A stretch of DNA of 64,000 nt from Agaribacillus aureus (GCA_030442055.1 JAUJEB010000001.1:2480001-2544000), one strand, 5' to 3'. Positions 50,568 through 59,630 are shown, numbered from the stretch's first letter. Numbers and translations: made by a program. Notes: generated from the sequence alone by a model not told the origin.

Positions 50568-50598
50568 CGCGTTTCGGATTTTTTTTTCAGAAACGCGT
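50567..50598 (-). terminator. Hairpin after tuf
   Basis: Minus strand ACGCG-TTTC (50598-50590) and GAAACGCGT (50575-50567), a 9-bp stem with a 14-nt A-rich loop, 27 bases past the tuf stop. No T-run follows on this strand; on the opposite strand a T-rich stretch follows. Confidence 0.55.
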
Positions 50599-50625
50599 GT
50601 TGTTTTTTTATGTAACTCAATAAGG

Positions 50626-51813
50626 TTATTCTACTATTTCGGTAACCTGACCGGAACCTACTGTTCTGCCGCCTTCTCTGATGGCAAATCTCAGTCCTTT
50701 TTCCATCGCAATTTTGTTGATTAGCTCAACCTCGATAGATACGTTATCGCCGGGCATTACCATTTCAACATTCTGAGGTAACATAATTTCTCCGGTAACG
50801 TCGGTTGTTCTGAAATAGAACTGGGGTCTGTACTTATTGAAGAAAGGAGTATGTCTTCCACCTTCTTCTTTTGACAATACATAAACCTCAGCTTTGAATT
50901 TCTGGTGAGGAGTTACGGAACCTGGTTTACAGATAACCATTCCCCTTTTGATTTCGGTTTTTTCAATACCTCTTAATAATAATCCAACGTTATCACCTGC
51001 TTCTCCACGATCCAGGATTTTCCTAAACATCTCAACACCAGTAACTGTGGATTTGAGGTTTTCAGCACCCATACCGAGGATATCGACAGGATCTCCTGAG
51101 TTAATGACTCCTCTTTCAATCCTACCGGTGGCTACTGTACCTCGACCTGTGATAGAGAAGACATCTTCAACTGGCATCAGGAAGTCAAGATCCACCAATC
51201 TTTCCGGAAGGGGAATATAGCTATCAACAGCCGCCATCAATTCTTCCACTTTTTCTACCCACTGTCCTTCACCGTTTAGTGCACCAAGAGCGGACCCTTG
51301 AATAACGGGAATATCATCACCGGGGAAATCATAAGCAGAAAGCAATTCCCTGATTTCCATTTCTACCAGCTCCAATAATTCAGGATCGTCGACCAAGTCC
51401 ACTTTATTCATAAATACCACCAAGGCAGGTACACCTACCTGACGAGACAATAATATATGTTCTCTTGTTTGAGGCATTGGTCCATCGGTTGCAGCCACAA
51501 CGATAATTGCTCCATCCATCTGCGCTGCTCCAGTTACCATGTTTTTCACATAGTCAGCGTGACCGGGGCAGTCAACGTGAGCATAGTGCCGGTTGGCTGT
51601 TTCATATTCAACGTGTGAGGTATTGATAGTTATACCTCTTTCTTTTTCTTCGGGTGCATTATCGATTGAAGAGAAATCTCTTGCTTGTGCCAGACCTTTT
51701 TCTGACAACACCTTCGAAATAGCGGCGGTCAACGTTGTTTTACCGTGGTCAACGTGACCAATTGTACCAATATTAACGTGTGGTTTCGAACGATCAAAGG
51801 TTTCTTTAGCCAT
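50626..51813 (-). CDS. tuf: Elongation factor Tu
   Basis: 395 aa. Brings aminoacyl-tRNA to the A site. G1 [15 protein letters not shown]3 [10 protein letters not shown]4 NKVDLVDD, and effector [13 protein letters not shown]. Domains II and III complete with C-terminal [13 protein letters not shown]. It is encoded directly after three tRNA genes, an arrangement like thrU-tyrU-glyT-thrT-tufB of Escherichia coli. Confidence 0.99.
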   Translation of the reverse strand: MAKETFDRSKPHVNIGTIGHVDHGKTTLTAAISKVLSEKGLAQARDFSSIDNAPEEKERGITINTSHVEYETANRHYAHVDCPGHADYVKNMVTGAAQMDGAIIVVAATDGPMPQTREHILLSRQVGVPALVVFMNKVDLVDDPELLELVEMEIRELLSAYDFPGDDIPVIQGSALGALNGEGQWVEKVEELMAAVDSYIPLPERLVDLDFLMPVEDVFSITGRGTVATGRIERGVINSGDPVDILGMGAENLKSTVTGVEMFRKILDRGEAGDNVGLLLRGIEKTEIKRGMVICKPGSVTPHQKFKAEVYVLSKEEGGRHTPFFNKYRPQFYFRTTDVTGEIMLPQNVEMVMPGDNVSIEVELINKIAMEKGLRFAIREGGRTVGSGQVTEIVE

Positions 51814-51889
51814 GTTTGAAAATCCTAAAGTTTAGTTAAAATTTTAATTCTTATTCTAAAATAACAGTGTCTCCACTTAATAATTTGCA

Positions 51890-51998
51890 ATCCGCTGGCG
51901 GATCATACGAATGAGCGTACAACACCTCATCATTTACCGCTGTGAATTGTACTACTCGTCAAATTTTCCGGATGTTTCAACCATAAGGTTGCAACATC
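51890..51998 (-). promoter_or_regulatory. Structured leader between tRNA-Thr and tuf
   Basis: Three hairpins in series on the minus strand: GATGTT/AACATC plus CAACC/GGTTG (51998-51971, 11 pairs, one mismatch); GTACAA/TTGTAC (51952-51917) with a further CAC/GTG; and ATCCG/CGGAT (51903-51890). They fill much of the 194-base spacer before tuf. The first, 9 bases behind tRNA-Thr, may be a processing or attenuation signal. Confidence 0.45.
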
Positions 51999-52007
51999 TC
52001 GCTGTTG

Positions 52008-52079
52008 AGCCAATGACGGGATTTGAACCCGTGACCTCTTCCTTACCAAGGAAGCACTCTACCCCTGAGCTACATCGGC
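52008..52079 (-). tRNA. tRNA-Thr (GGT)
   Basis: 72 nt cloverleaf; acceptor GCCGATG/CATTGGC with one G-U pair, discriminator T, anticodon loop TTGGTAA, T-loop GGTTCAAATCC. Confidence 0.97.
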
Positions 52080-52171
52080 CGAAATAGTCCAGGACCAAAA
52101 ATGGATCCAATTAGTTCAAGTGATGGTTCCCAGACTTTACTAACGTCACCACAGGCCATTTACATTCGCAG

Positions 52172-52244
52172 AGCGGGAGACGAGGTTCGAACCCGCGACC
52201 TACAGCTTGGAAGGCTGTCGCTCTACCAACTGAGCTACTCCCGC
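52172..52244 (-). tRNA. tRNA-Gly (TCC)
   Basis: 73 nt cloverleaf; acceptor GCGGGAG/CTCCCGC, discriminator T, anticodon loop CTTCCAA, T-loop GGTTCGAACC. Confidence 0.97.
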
Positions 52245-52303
52245 TTATTCATTTCATTAAGCAAAATATTGATTTGTACCAAGGGTTAGCCACCCAAAAG
52301 ACG

Positions 52304-52386
52304 TGGGGGGAGCAGGATTCGAACCTGCGAAGTCATAAGACAACGGATTTACAGTCCGTCCCAGTTGGCCGCTTTGGTATCCCCCC
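52304..52386 (-). tRNA. tRNA-Tyr (GTA)
   Basis: 83 nt class II tRNA with a long variable arm; acceptor GGGGGGA/TCCCCCC, discriminator A, anticodon GTA in CTGTAAA, T-loop GGTTCGAATCC. First gene of the tRNA-tuf unit. Confidence 0.97.
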
Positions 52387-52453
52387 TACAATATTTCAAG
52401 AACTTTCCCTTAATAAAAGCATGATTTTACAACCCTCTTAGATTTGGGAAGTG

Positions 52454-52484
52454 CAAAATTATATGCTTTTTTATTTTATTCAAA
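52454..52484 (-). promoter_or_regulatory. Promoter of the tRNA-Tyr-Gly-Thr-tuf unit
   Basis: Minus strand TTTG (52484-52481), 19 nt, TAATTTTG (52461-52454), an exact consensus match about 68 bases ahead of tRNA-Tyr. Confidence 0.78.
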
Positions 52485-52593
52485 CTTTTGCCCTAAAAAG
52501 ATACAATATTTTTTAGCTGGCTATTTTTGACATGATTTTTTATGAAAATCTATGCAAAGTCCAAGTATTAAAGTAGCATCTCCCGCACATGAC

Positions 52594-52618
52594 GGAGGCC
52601 ATTTTTCTTCCGGCCCCC
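52594..52618 (-). terminator. GC-rich hairpin after the M1 peptidase gene
   Basis: GGGGGCC/GGCCTCC, 7 pairs with one G-T, 11-nt loop, 26 bases past the stop codon. No T-run follows. Confidence 0.5.
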
Positions 52619-52644
52619 ATTAATTAAAAGTAACAAAATTTACT

Positions 52645-55245
52645 TTAATTTTTGCCTTCTATTTGTTGATAGAAATTTAACAATTCCTCACTTTTTTCAA
52701 CCGCTTTGATCTCTTCCCTTACAGCCTTTAAAGAATCGCCTTCCGGCAGTAGGTTAAGTGACTGAAAAGCCGCCAGCCTGATATATTCATTTTCGTTATT
52801 TTTCGCAACATCAGCTAAAACTGGAATGGCTGCTGAGGTTACCGATTCCGGAGCCTCACTGATGTACAGGCCATAGTATTGTATCAGGTAAAACAGATCT
52901 TCTGTTTTTGCTTCATTCAGGCGGTCCAGAAACCATTGGTTATGCTCATACTGTTTGTCGGTAACATAATAGTCGGCCAACGCCAGCACAATGTGTGTAT
53001 TTAAGGAGTCCTTATAAGCGTTAAGGATTCTGGATTTATTAGGGTCATTAGATAGTGAAAACCCAAGTATTGCAGCTCCCTTAACAGTATAGGAAGGATC
53101 ATTTAAGGCTTTTTGAACAATTAATTTATGTTTGTCAGCATCTATGGAAACCAGAGATGCAATGGCACTGGCCCGGACTTGCGGCTTTTTATCATTTTGA
53201 GCCAGGTTAATCAGGCCTTCCTCAACGTCTTTTAAATGTTCTCCTTCATATTCGTTAAAAAAATCCGCAGCCACCTCCCGCAATCCCCAAAAAGGATCAT
53301 TTAAGGCGCTTAGAAATACTTCGCTTAAAACGTGATGGTTGTCAGGGTTATCAAACGCTACCTCGCCCAGCTTTTCCAGGGCGTTATACCTTGCCAGTAC
53401 CTTTCCTCCATTATAATATTGAAATATCAACTCATCTATCGTCTTCTCGTGCCGGACCTCTGCCAGTAGTTGTTGTTCGGTATCAAATAAAACGAGTTGC
53501 ACCGTATCCTTGATTTCGAATTCAAACTTTTCGTAGTTGGCGTTTATTTCAACAGGATATTCCCAGTTTTTCTCCTCGTTTACCCAGATCCCGATGGTTA
53601 CCGGCAAATTAAAGACCGGTGTTTTTCCCAAATCCTGCGTTTGCCAGACCTCAATCGTCAGCAGGCCATTATCCTGGTTATGACTGATTTGCAGTTTTGG
53701 ATGCCCGGAGGCTAAAAACCACTGGTTGAAAAACCAATTTAAATCTTCTCCCGATACTTCTTCAAAGGCCTTCCTGAGATCATGGATCTCTGCGGTACCA
53801 AACTCGTTGCGCTTTAAGTATAGTTCCAGCGCTTTAAAGAAGGCCTTTCCACCTACGTATTCTCTCAGCATGTGTAAGACCAGGCTCCCTTTGTCATAGG
53901 AATGGCTATCAAACATGTCTTCTTTATCCTCATAGGTAAACCGGATCAGATCGACCTGCTTTTCCTTCGCTTCTTCGAAATAGGATTGACGGGATTTCCA
54001 CTGATGATAATCGGCTTCCTCTTCTCCATATTTATATTCGTACCATAAATATTCCCCATAGGTGGCAAAGGCTTCATTAAGGGGTAAATTTGACCATGAC
54101 TCGCAGGTGACCAGATTTCCAAACCAATGATGGAAAAGCTCATGAGCAATAATATCATCCCACTGGAAATCCAGCAGTTCTTTATCCGTAACCAGCAGGT
54201 CTTCCATGAAAACCGAGGCAGTCGTATTTTCCATCGCCCCCGATACAAAATCCCGTACAATTACCTGCGAATACTTAGGCCAGGGATAGGGGTAATTAAG
54301 CAGTTGGCTAAAATAAGTCAACATTTCCGGTGTGTGACCAAATATATCGTCGGCGTAATCCGAGTAATTATCTTCCAGGTAGTAATTTACCTCGATTTCT
54401 TCTCCTCCCGGAACTTCCCAGCTATCTTCAACTTTTGCAAATTCGCCTACGGCCATCATAGCAAGGTACGGAGCATGAGGCTGGTCAAGCTTCCAGTAAT
54501 CTGTCCTGGTTTCATCATCGTTCATCAACGAGTACACAAGGTTACCGTTAGACAATGTTGTATATTTGTTATCAACCGTAATAAACAACTCCTGGGTGGT
54601 TTTTTCATTGGGAGAATCAATAGTAGGAAACCATGCCGAATTAGCTTCGGTTTCTCCCTGGGTCCAAATTTGCTGCGGTTTTTCTTTTTCGTTTGCCAGC
54701 GGATTGATAAAATACAATCCCTGACTTGACTCAATGGCCGCTGATCCTTGTTGTGGCAACGATGTCGGTTTTGCCACATAGTCGATCTCAATAAAAAATT
54801 GCTCATCCGAAGTATAATCGCGGTTAAGGTCAATGGTCATTTGCCATCCGTCATAATCATAATTCAGGGTACGCTTATTTACTCCTTCAATTAGTGATAC
54901 TGACTTTATGTCAAATCCCTTGGCGTCAAGTATTAATTCATCCTGCTTGTAGAAATAAGGTTTCAATTGAAGCGTGGCCAAACCGATTAATTGCTGGTTA
55001 GCCCAATCAAATTTTACCTCAAGTTTGGTATGGATCAAATCGTGCAATCGTTCATTTGAACCACGATAAGTAACCAAGTCACTGTGGATTATTTCTGTGA
55101 CGCTATCTGTGGCCACTAAAGTTTCGGTTTGCACTGAATCTATTGAGGCCGTTGATTTCGCATCGTTGACTGCCGTATTTTCCATCACCTTACAAGCGCC
55201 TAACCCGGCAATGAAGAGGAGTGCTAAGAAAATATTTTTGTTCAT
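52645..55245 (-). CDS. M1 family metallo-aminopeptidase, lipoprotein
   Basis: 866 aa from the ATG at 55245 (a TTG precedes it). The signal peptide ends in GLGAC, so the protein is probably lipid-anchored at Cys18-19. The domain order is that of M1 enzymes: N-terminal beta saddle, catalytic domain with the GAMEN motif, zinc site HELFHH (368-373) and Glu391 (NEAFATYGEYL). A C-terminal helical HEAT-like domain (about 640-860) has repeats such as QVRASAIASL and TVKGAAILGF. It should trim N-terminal residues of peptides in the periplasm or at the cell surface. Transcribed alone. Confidence 0.93.
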   Translation of the reverse strand: MNKNIFLALLFIAGLGACKVMENTAVNDAKSTASIDSVQTETLVATDSVTEIIHSDLVTYRGSNERLHDLIHTKLEVKFDWANQQLIGLATLQLKPYFYKQDELILDAKGFDIKSVSLIEGVNKRTLNYDYDGWQMTIDLNRDYTSDEQFFIEIDYVAKPTSLPQQGSAAIESSQGLYFINPLANEKEKPQQIWTQGETEANSAWFPTIDSPNEKTTQELFITVDNKYTTLSNGNLVYSLMNDDETRTDYWKLDQPHAPYLAMMAVGEFAKVEDSWEVPGGEEIEVNYYLEDNYSDYADDIFGHTPEMLTYFSQLLNYPYPWPKYSQVIVRDFVSGAMENTTASVFMEDLLVTDKELLDFQWDDIIAHELFHHWFGNLVTCESWSNLPLNEAFATYGEYLWYEYKYGEEEADYHQWKSRQSYFEEAKEKQVDLIRFTYEDKEDMFDSHSYDKGSLVLHMLREYVGGKAFFKALELYLKRNEFGTAEIHDLRKAFEEVSGEDLNWFFNQWFLASGHPKLQISHNQDNGLLTIEVWQTQDLGKTPVFNLPVTIGIWVNEEKNWEYPVEINANYEKFEFEIKDTVQLVLFDTEQQLLAEVRHEKTIDELIFQYYNGGKVLARYNALEKLGEVAFDNPDNHHVLSEVFLSALNDPFWGLREVAADFFNEYEGEHLKDVEEGLINLAQNDKKPQVRASAIASLVSIDADKHKLIVQKALNDPSYTVKGAAILGFSLSNDPNKSRILNAYKDSLNTHIVLALADYYVTDKQYEHNQWFLDRLNEAKTEDLFYLIQYYGLYISEAPESVTSAAIPVLADVAKNNENEYIRLAAFQSLNLLPEGDSLKAVREEIKAVEKSEELLNFYQQIEGKN

Positions 55246-55371
55246 CAATATAAATTATAGTTCCAGATTATCTTTCAACCAATTGCGATGAGCATTAAAC
55301 TGGCAAATCATATTAAAGTTTAAAATAATTTGTCACAATTTAAACTATATTTATGGTTTTAAATAAACTAT

Positions 55372-55890
55372 ATGTATCAGGTTAATATTATAAATAATTC
55401 CGATTCCAACAAAACCAACACTACCTATACTGTTAATTCCAGAGATAATGTAATATTGATCGATGACCAGCCTTTTGAATGGGATCTGGTGGAAATTAAG
55501 AAAAACTATTTCCACATCATCAAGGATAACAAATCACATATTGCTGAGATTATCCATACAAACAGAGAGGAAAAGCAAGTTACTCTTAAAATCGACGGGC
55601 ACAAATTTAATCTAAAATTAAAAGATAAGTTTGATTTACTGCTGGAGAAATTAGGCATGGATCAAAACAGTGCCAATCAATTGCTGGAAATTAAGGCGCC
55701 CATGCCGGGGCTGATACTGAACATTCACGTTGAGGAGGGGCAGGAAGTAAAAAGGGATGAGCCCATCATGATTCTCGAGGCGATGAAGATGGAAAATATC
55801 ATCAAATCACCGGGCGAGGGGATCGTTAAAAAGATCAATGTAGGCATAGGTGACAGTGTTGACAAGAACAGTATTCTCGTACAGTTTTAA
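55372..55890 (+). CDS. Biotin carboxyl carrier protein of an acyl-CoA carboxylase
   Basis: 172 aa. The C-terminal biotinyl domain (about 103-172) has the EAMKMEN motif with biotinylated Lys139, and the MPG turn (APMPGLILNIHVEEGQEV) 27 residues ahead. The N-terminal hundred residues form a beta-rich part typical of stand-alone carriers of propionyl-CoA or oxaloacetate/methylmalonyl-CoA decarboxylase type enzymes in Bacteroidota. Partners are not adjacent: a carboxyltransferase is at 12685 and biotin ligase at 61996. Divergent from the M1 peptidase gene. Confidence 0.9.
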   Translation: MYQVNIINNSDSNKTNTTYTVNSRDNVILIDDQPFEWDLVEIKKNYFHIIKDNKSHIAEIIHTNREEKQVTLKIDGHKFNLKLKDKFDLLLEKLGMDQNSANQLLEIKAPMPGLILNIHVEEGQEVKRDEPIMILEAMKMENIIKSPGEGIVKKINVGIGDSVDKNSILVQF

Positions 55891-55981
55891 GGTTTTGAGA
55901 CTGTACATTTGGTAATTATTTAGCGTTATTGAATATTACCAACAATGGTTATAATTTATTTTAATATTATCTTAAAGCAAT

Positions 55982-55989
55982 TATATTTG
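55982..55989 (+). promoter_or_regulatory. -7 box of pyrH-frr
   Basis: TATATTTG, an exact TAnnTTTG match followed by C, 20 nt upstream of the pyrH ATG. No clear -33 box. Confidence 0.5.
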
Positions 55990-56009
55990 CCCGGATAGAA
56001 AAATTAAAA

Positions 56010-56711
56010 ATGTATAAGCGCATACTATTAAAACTTAGTGGAGAAGCATTGATGGGCAACCAGCAATTCGGCATAGATCCAAAAAGACTGGAACAATATA
56101 CCAGCGAAATTAAAGCCACCAAAAACCTGGGCATTGAAATAGCCATTGTTGTCGGTGGCGGAAACATCTTTAGAGGTGTACAGGCCGAAGAATCGGGAAT
56201 AGACCGGGTGCAAGGTGACTATATGGGAATGCTGGCCACGGTCGTTAATGGCATGGCGCTACAAAGTGCGCTGGAAAAAGCGGGATTGTTTACACGGCTT
56301 ATGTCCGGTATAAATATGGAGCAGGTATGCGAGCCTTTCATCAAAAGAAGGGCGGTAAGGCATTTGGAAAAAGGTCGTATCGTCATATTCGGGGCGGGAA
56401 CCGGCAATCCATATTTCACCACAGACTCAGCGGCAAGTCTTCGGGCCATTGAAATAAATGCCGATGTGGTATTGAAAGGTACCAGGGTCGACGGTGTTTA
56501 TTCAGCGGATCCCGAAAAAGATCCGCACGCCACCAGATACTCCTCCCTGACATTTCAAGAGGCCTATGAAAAAGGGTTGAATATCATGGATATGACGGCG
56601 TTTACACTTTGCCAGGAAAACAAGCTGCCCATTATAGTTTTTGACATGAATAAAAATGGCAATTTATTGGATATAGCCCAGGGGAAACGGGCAGGAACTT
56701 TAATCAATTAA
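56010..56711 (+). CDS. pyrH: UMP kinase
   Basis: 233 aa, hexameric amino-acid-kinase-fold enzyme making UDP from [17 protein letters not shown] at the start, [11 protein letters not shown] near residue 50, [22 protein letters not shown] and [16 protein letters not shown]. It lies 12 bases ahead of frr in the widely conserved pair; tsf and rpsB, often upstream, are not here. Confidence 0.98.
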   Translation: MYKRILLKLSGEALMGNQQFGIDPKRLEQYTSEIKATKNLGIEIAIVVGGGNIFRGVQAEESGIDRVQGDYMGMLATVVNGMALQSALEKAGLFTRLMSGINMEQVCEPFIKRRAVRHLEKGRIVIFGAGTGNPYFTTDSAASLRAIEINADVVLKGTRVDGVYSADPEKDPHATRYSSLTFQEAYEKGLNIMDMTAFTLCQENKLPIIVFDMNKNGNLLDIAQGKRAGTLIN

Positions 56712-56723
56712 AATTTTACAATC

Positions 56724-57287
56724 ATGGAAGAAGACATTCAATTTTATCTGGATCATGCAAAAGAGTTAATGGCAAAATCCATTGATCACACAAAGGTGGG
56801 TCTTCAGAAATTACGGGCCGGCAAGGCGATGCCGAATATGTTGGATGATCTTAAGGTAGAGTATTATGGCAACCCAACTCCTATCAGCCAGGTAGCCTCC
56901 ATCAACACGCCGGATGCCAGGACAATTGTTGTAAAGCCATGGGAAAAAAGCATCATTTCTGAAATTGAAAGATCCATTATTAACAGTGACCTCGGTTTAA
57001 ATCCCCAAAACGACGGAGAGTTAATCCGTATTAACATCCCGCCGCTGACCGAAGACCGCAGAAAGATATTGGTGAAACATGCAAGAACCGAGGCCGAAAA
57101 TGGTAAGATAAGTGTTCGAAACGCCAGAAAAGATGCCAACGATCATCTGAAAAAGCTACAAAAAGAAGGTGCTTCCGAAGATATGATCAAAAAGGCTGAA
57201 GGCGAAGTACAAAAATTGACAGACTCCTATACAGCTAAGATTGAAGAATTGCTGACCAAAAAAGAGGAGGAAATAATGACCATATAA
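56724..57287 (+). CDS. frr: Ribosome recycling factor
   Basis: 187 aa, L-shaped tRNA mimic that with EF-G splits post-termination ribosomes. AKELMAKSIDHTKVGLQKLRAGKAMP, YYGNPTPISQVASI, IPPLTEDRRKILVKHA and NARKDANDHLKK are diagnostic. Its stop lies within an inverted repeat shared with nadD. Confidence 0.98.
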   Translation: MEEDIQFYLDHAKELMAKSIDHTKVGLQKLRAGKAMPNMLDDLKVEYYGNPTPISQVASINTPDARTIVVKPWEKSIISEIERSIINSDLGLNPQNDGELIRINIPPLTEDRRKILVKHARTEAENGKISVRNARKDANDHLKKLQKEGASEDMIKKAEGEVQKLTDSYTAKIEELLTKKEEEIMTI

Positions 57288-57317
57288 AATCACACAAACA
57301 GCTTATGTGATTTTATA
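57283..57317. terminator. Bidirectional terminator of frr and nadD
   Basis: TATAAAATCACA (57283-57294) and TGTGATTTTATA (57306-57317): a perfect 12-bp stem with 11-nt loop. Both convergent stop codons fall in the first arm, so the 3' end of nadD coding sequence doubles as terminator. Confidence 0.7.
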
Positions 57318-57862
57318 AATATTTCTACCGGCTCCGGCACCATATATTTAATCGATTTATTCTCTTTCAGGCATTTTCTTATGAACGTAGCCGAGATATC
57401 CAGTAATGGGGCGGGTACCAATTGCACGTTAGGGTGTTCCCTGATCTCCGAAATTGCCGATCCCGGGCGAGGGTAAACGTACAATCCGTATTCATTTAAG
57501 ATAACCTGATGGTTTTTCCATTTGGGAAAGGTTTTCAGATTGTCCTCACCAATGATCAATTTGAAATCGTGGTCGGGGTATTTGTCGGTAAGGTACGCCA
57601 AGGTATCAATAGTGTAGCTGGGTCTGGGCATACGAAATTCTATATCTGTAACTCTCAGGTGGTAATTGTCATTAACAGCCTGCTCTACCATGGCATAGCG
57701 GTCGTGTTCATGTATCAATGATTTGCTGCTTTTCAGAGGGTTCTGTGGAGAAACAACAAACCACACCTCTTGCAGGTCGGTATGTTCGGCCATGATATTA
57801 GCAATAATCATATGGCCCGTATGTATAGGATTAAACGACCCAAAGAAAAGTCCGATCTTCAT
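57290..57862 (-). CDS. nadD: Nicotinate-nucleotide adenylyltransferase
   Basis: 190 aa. Joins nicotinate mononucleotide and ATP to deamido-NAD. Nucleotidyltransferase motif GSFNPIHTGHM (His14 and His17) and the C-terminal ISATFIRKCL for ATP phosphate contacts. Last gene of the sigma/anti-sigma/gmk/nadD run, 35 bases after gmk. Confidence 0.96.
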   Translation of the reverse strand: MKIGLFFGSFNPIHTGHMIIANIMAEHTDLQEVWFVVSPQNPLKSSKSLIHEHDRYAMVEQAVNDNYHLRVTDIEFRMPRPSYTIDTLAYLTDKYPDHDFKLIIGEDNLKTFPKWKNHQVILNEYGLYVYPRPGSAISEIREHPNVQLVPAPLLDISATFIRKCLKENKSIKYMVPEPVEIFIKSHKLFV

Positions 57863-57897
57863 TTTTGATTTACCTTGAGGTGCCCTAAATAAATAAA

Positions 57898-58473
57898 TTA
57901 TTCTTCATTAATGAAATTCTTCACCAGTCTTTGCGCTTCTTCGCAGGAATCTTTCAGGGTCTCATTTAAAAGAACGGTGTCGAATTCATTTTCAAAGGTC
58001 ATTTCAAATTTGGCCTTGAACAGGCGCTGGGAAATGCTGCTTTCCGAATCCGTTTTTCTATCGGTAAGTCTGGTTTTCAGGATCTCTAAAGAGGGCACCT
58101 TTACGAAAATCGCCAGGGCTCTGTCCTTAAAATGCTTTTTCAAATTTACCCCGCCTTTTACGTCCACGTCAAAAATCACATGTCTCCCTTCATCCCAGAT
58201 CCGTTGTATTTCTGATTTAAGCGTCCCATAAAAATTACCCGGATAAACTTCCTCCCACTCCACAAATTCATCCTCGTCGATTTTCTTTTTGAATTCTTCG
58301 GGGGTCAAAAAATAATAGTCCTTTCCATCCTCTTCCGTTCTTCCTCTTTTATCCCTGGTACTGGCGGAAATAGAAAAACCCAGGCATGGATTTTTCTTTA
58401 CTAAGTATTGTACAATGGTAGTTTTCCCAGAACCCGAAGGTGCCGAAAAAATAATAACTTTTCCTTTTGACAT
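57898..58473 (-). CDS. gmk: Guanylate kinase
   Basis: 191 aa. Phosphorylates GMP to GDP. P-loop APSGSGKTT (residues 11-19), GMP site SISASTRDKRGRTEEDGKDYYF and FDVDVKGGVNLKK. It starts 5 bases after the anti-sigma gene and is therefore coupled to it. Confidence 0.97.
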   Translation of the reverse strand: MSKGKVIIFSAPSGSGKTTIVQYLVKKNPCLGFSISASTRDKRGRTEEDGKDYYFLTPEEFKKKIDEDEFVEWEEVYPGNFYGTLKSEIQRIWDEGRHVIFDVDVKGGVNLKKHFKDRALAIFVKVPSLEILKTRLTDRKTDSESSISQRLFKAKFEMTFENEFDTVLLNETLKDSCEEAQRLVKNFINEE

Positions 58474-58478
58474 GTAGC

Positions 58479-58769
58479 CTAAGTCGCGTTTTTGATCTTA
58501 AATTTAATGGAATCCACTAAATCTTCCGGCACAGATTTAACTTCAATTTTATTTTTCAGCACGTCTTTGATCGCTACATCCAAATTATACCGCTTATAAC
58601 ATGGCATGCAATTCTTAATTTGCAGTTCAAAACGCTCTCTCTGTGCCTCATCCGCTTCCTCGTCAAGTACAAGTTGCAGAATTTCAAAACATCTTGCCTG
58701 GTCAGGGCAATCCATGTTTTTCAAAAACTTCAGTTTGCTCTTAAGCCAAGCTCCGGAAAGTCTTCCCAT
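58479..58769 (-). CDS. Anti-sigma factor-like protein with degenerate zinc motif
   Basis: 96 aa, soluble. A central motif QIKNCMPCYKRY resembles the HxxxCxxC of zinc-binding anti-sigma domains, with Gln where His is expected, and two more cysteines lie about 25 residues upstream (CPDQARC). The helical layout and its place 16 bases downstream of an ECF sigma gene indicate a cognate anti-sigma factor. Such proteins release sigma on thiol oxidation or metal loss; with four cysteines a redox switch is possible but not shown. It could instead be a sigma-associated co-factor. Confidence 0.7.
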   Translation of the reverse strand: MGRLSGAWLKSKLKFLKNMDCPDQARCFEILQLVLDEEADEAQRERFELQIKNCMPCYKRYNLDVAIKDVLKNKIEVKSVPEDLVDSIKFKIKNAT

Positions 58770-58785
58770 TTTTAACCTATTTTAA

Positions 58786-59355
58786 TTATTTATATCCCAT
58801 TTTATTGGCATATCTCCTCAATTTGTCTTTCAGCAGATTTCTGGCCCGGTGCAATCTCGATCTTACCGTTCCAATAGGGATATCCAATATTTTAGCCATT
58901 TCCTCATATGTGAATCCCTCCAGATCACAAAGGATAATGACAGTTCTGAAATCAACATCTAATGCATTTAAGGCGTTGGTTATTTCATCGCCAATCATAT
59001 GTTGGACAGTTTCAACCCTTAAATCCGTGGTAATCGTTTCATCAACATCCTCCGAATTATAATATGACTCTACTTCATTGTAATCGACCTTTGAAGGCTG
59101 CTTACTTTTCTTTCTAAAGTCATTTATAAAACTATTTTTTAATATCCGAAACAACCATGCTTTGGCATTAGTTCCTTGTTCAAAAGAATCAATGAATCTA
59201 AATGCTTTCAAGTAGGTGTCCTGCACCAAATCTTTTGCATCATCCTCCTCAAAAGTAAGCCGAAAGGCAAAATTATACATTGAGTTGATATGAGGTAAAA
59301 ATTCACGCTCAAAGACCTCCTCTTTTTGCTTTATGGAATAATTTCGAATACTCAT
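58786..59355 (-). CDS. ECF-type RNA polymerase sigma factor
   Basis: 189 aa from the ATG at 59355 (MSIRNYSIKQKEE); an in-frame ATG ten codons upstream (59385) is possible. Region 2 is seen in YNFAFRLTFEEDDAKDLVQDTYLKAFRF and NAKAWLFRILKNSFINDF; region 4 in ALDVDFRTVIILCDLEGFTYEEMAKILDIPIGTVRSRLHRARNLL. A long acidic linker (about 40 residues with VDYNEVESYYNSEDVDET) separates them. It heads an operon with the anti-sigma-like gene, gmk and nadD. The target promoters are unknown. Confidence 0.92.
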   Translation of the reverse strand: MSIRNYSIKQKEEVFEREFLPHINSMYNFAFRLTFEEDDAKDLVQDTYLKAFRFIDSFEQGTNAKAWLFRILKNSFINDFRKKSKQPSKVDYNEVESYYNSEDVDETITTDLRVETVQHMIGDEITNALNALDVDFRTVIILCDLEGFTYEEMAKILDIPIGTVRSRLHRARNLLKDKLRRYANKMGYK

Positions 59356-59630
59356 ATCTGACGTATATAAGCCACAGGATAACATTAAAGTTTGCGATCA
59401 CCTCGCTAAATCAATGTTTAGCCTAATCAGGGTGAAAAATCTTCTAATTAAATAGGTTTTTCCTACAGGACGATAATTTCACCACAACGTTCTGATTTTT
59501 GGCATGGAAAGTCCAAAAAAATAACATTTTGTCTTCTCCAAGACAGATATTTATCTTACGATTATTGCAAAAATAATAATTCCCTGAATTAATGCTTGCG
59601 TTATTGACAAAACAACGACAGCGTTTTTCT

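Noticed and set aside
59562-59578. TATTTTTG box and ATTATT/AATAAT repeat 200 bases ahead of the sigma gene
   Set aside because: The nearest TTTG lies 32 bases away, outside the promoter spacing, and AT-rich repeats of this size occur by chance here.
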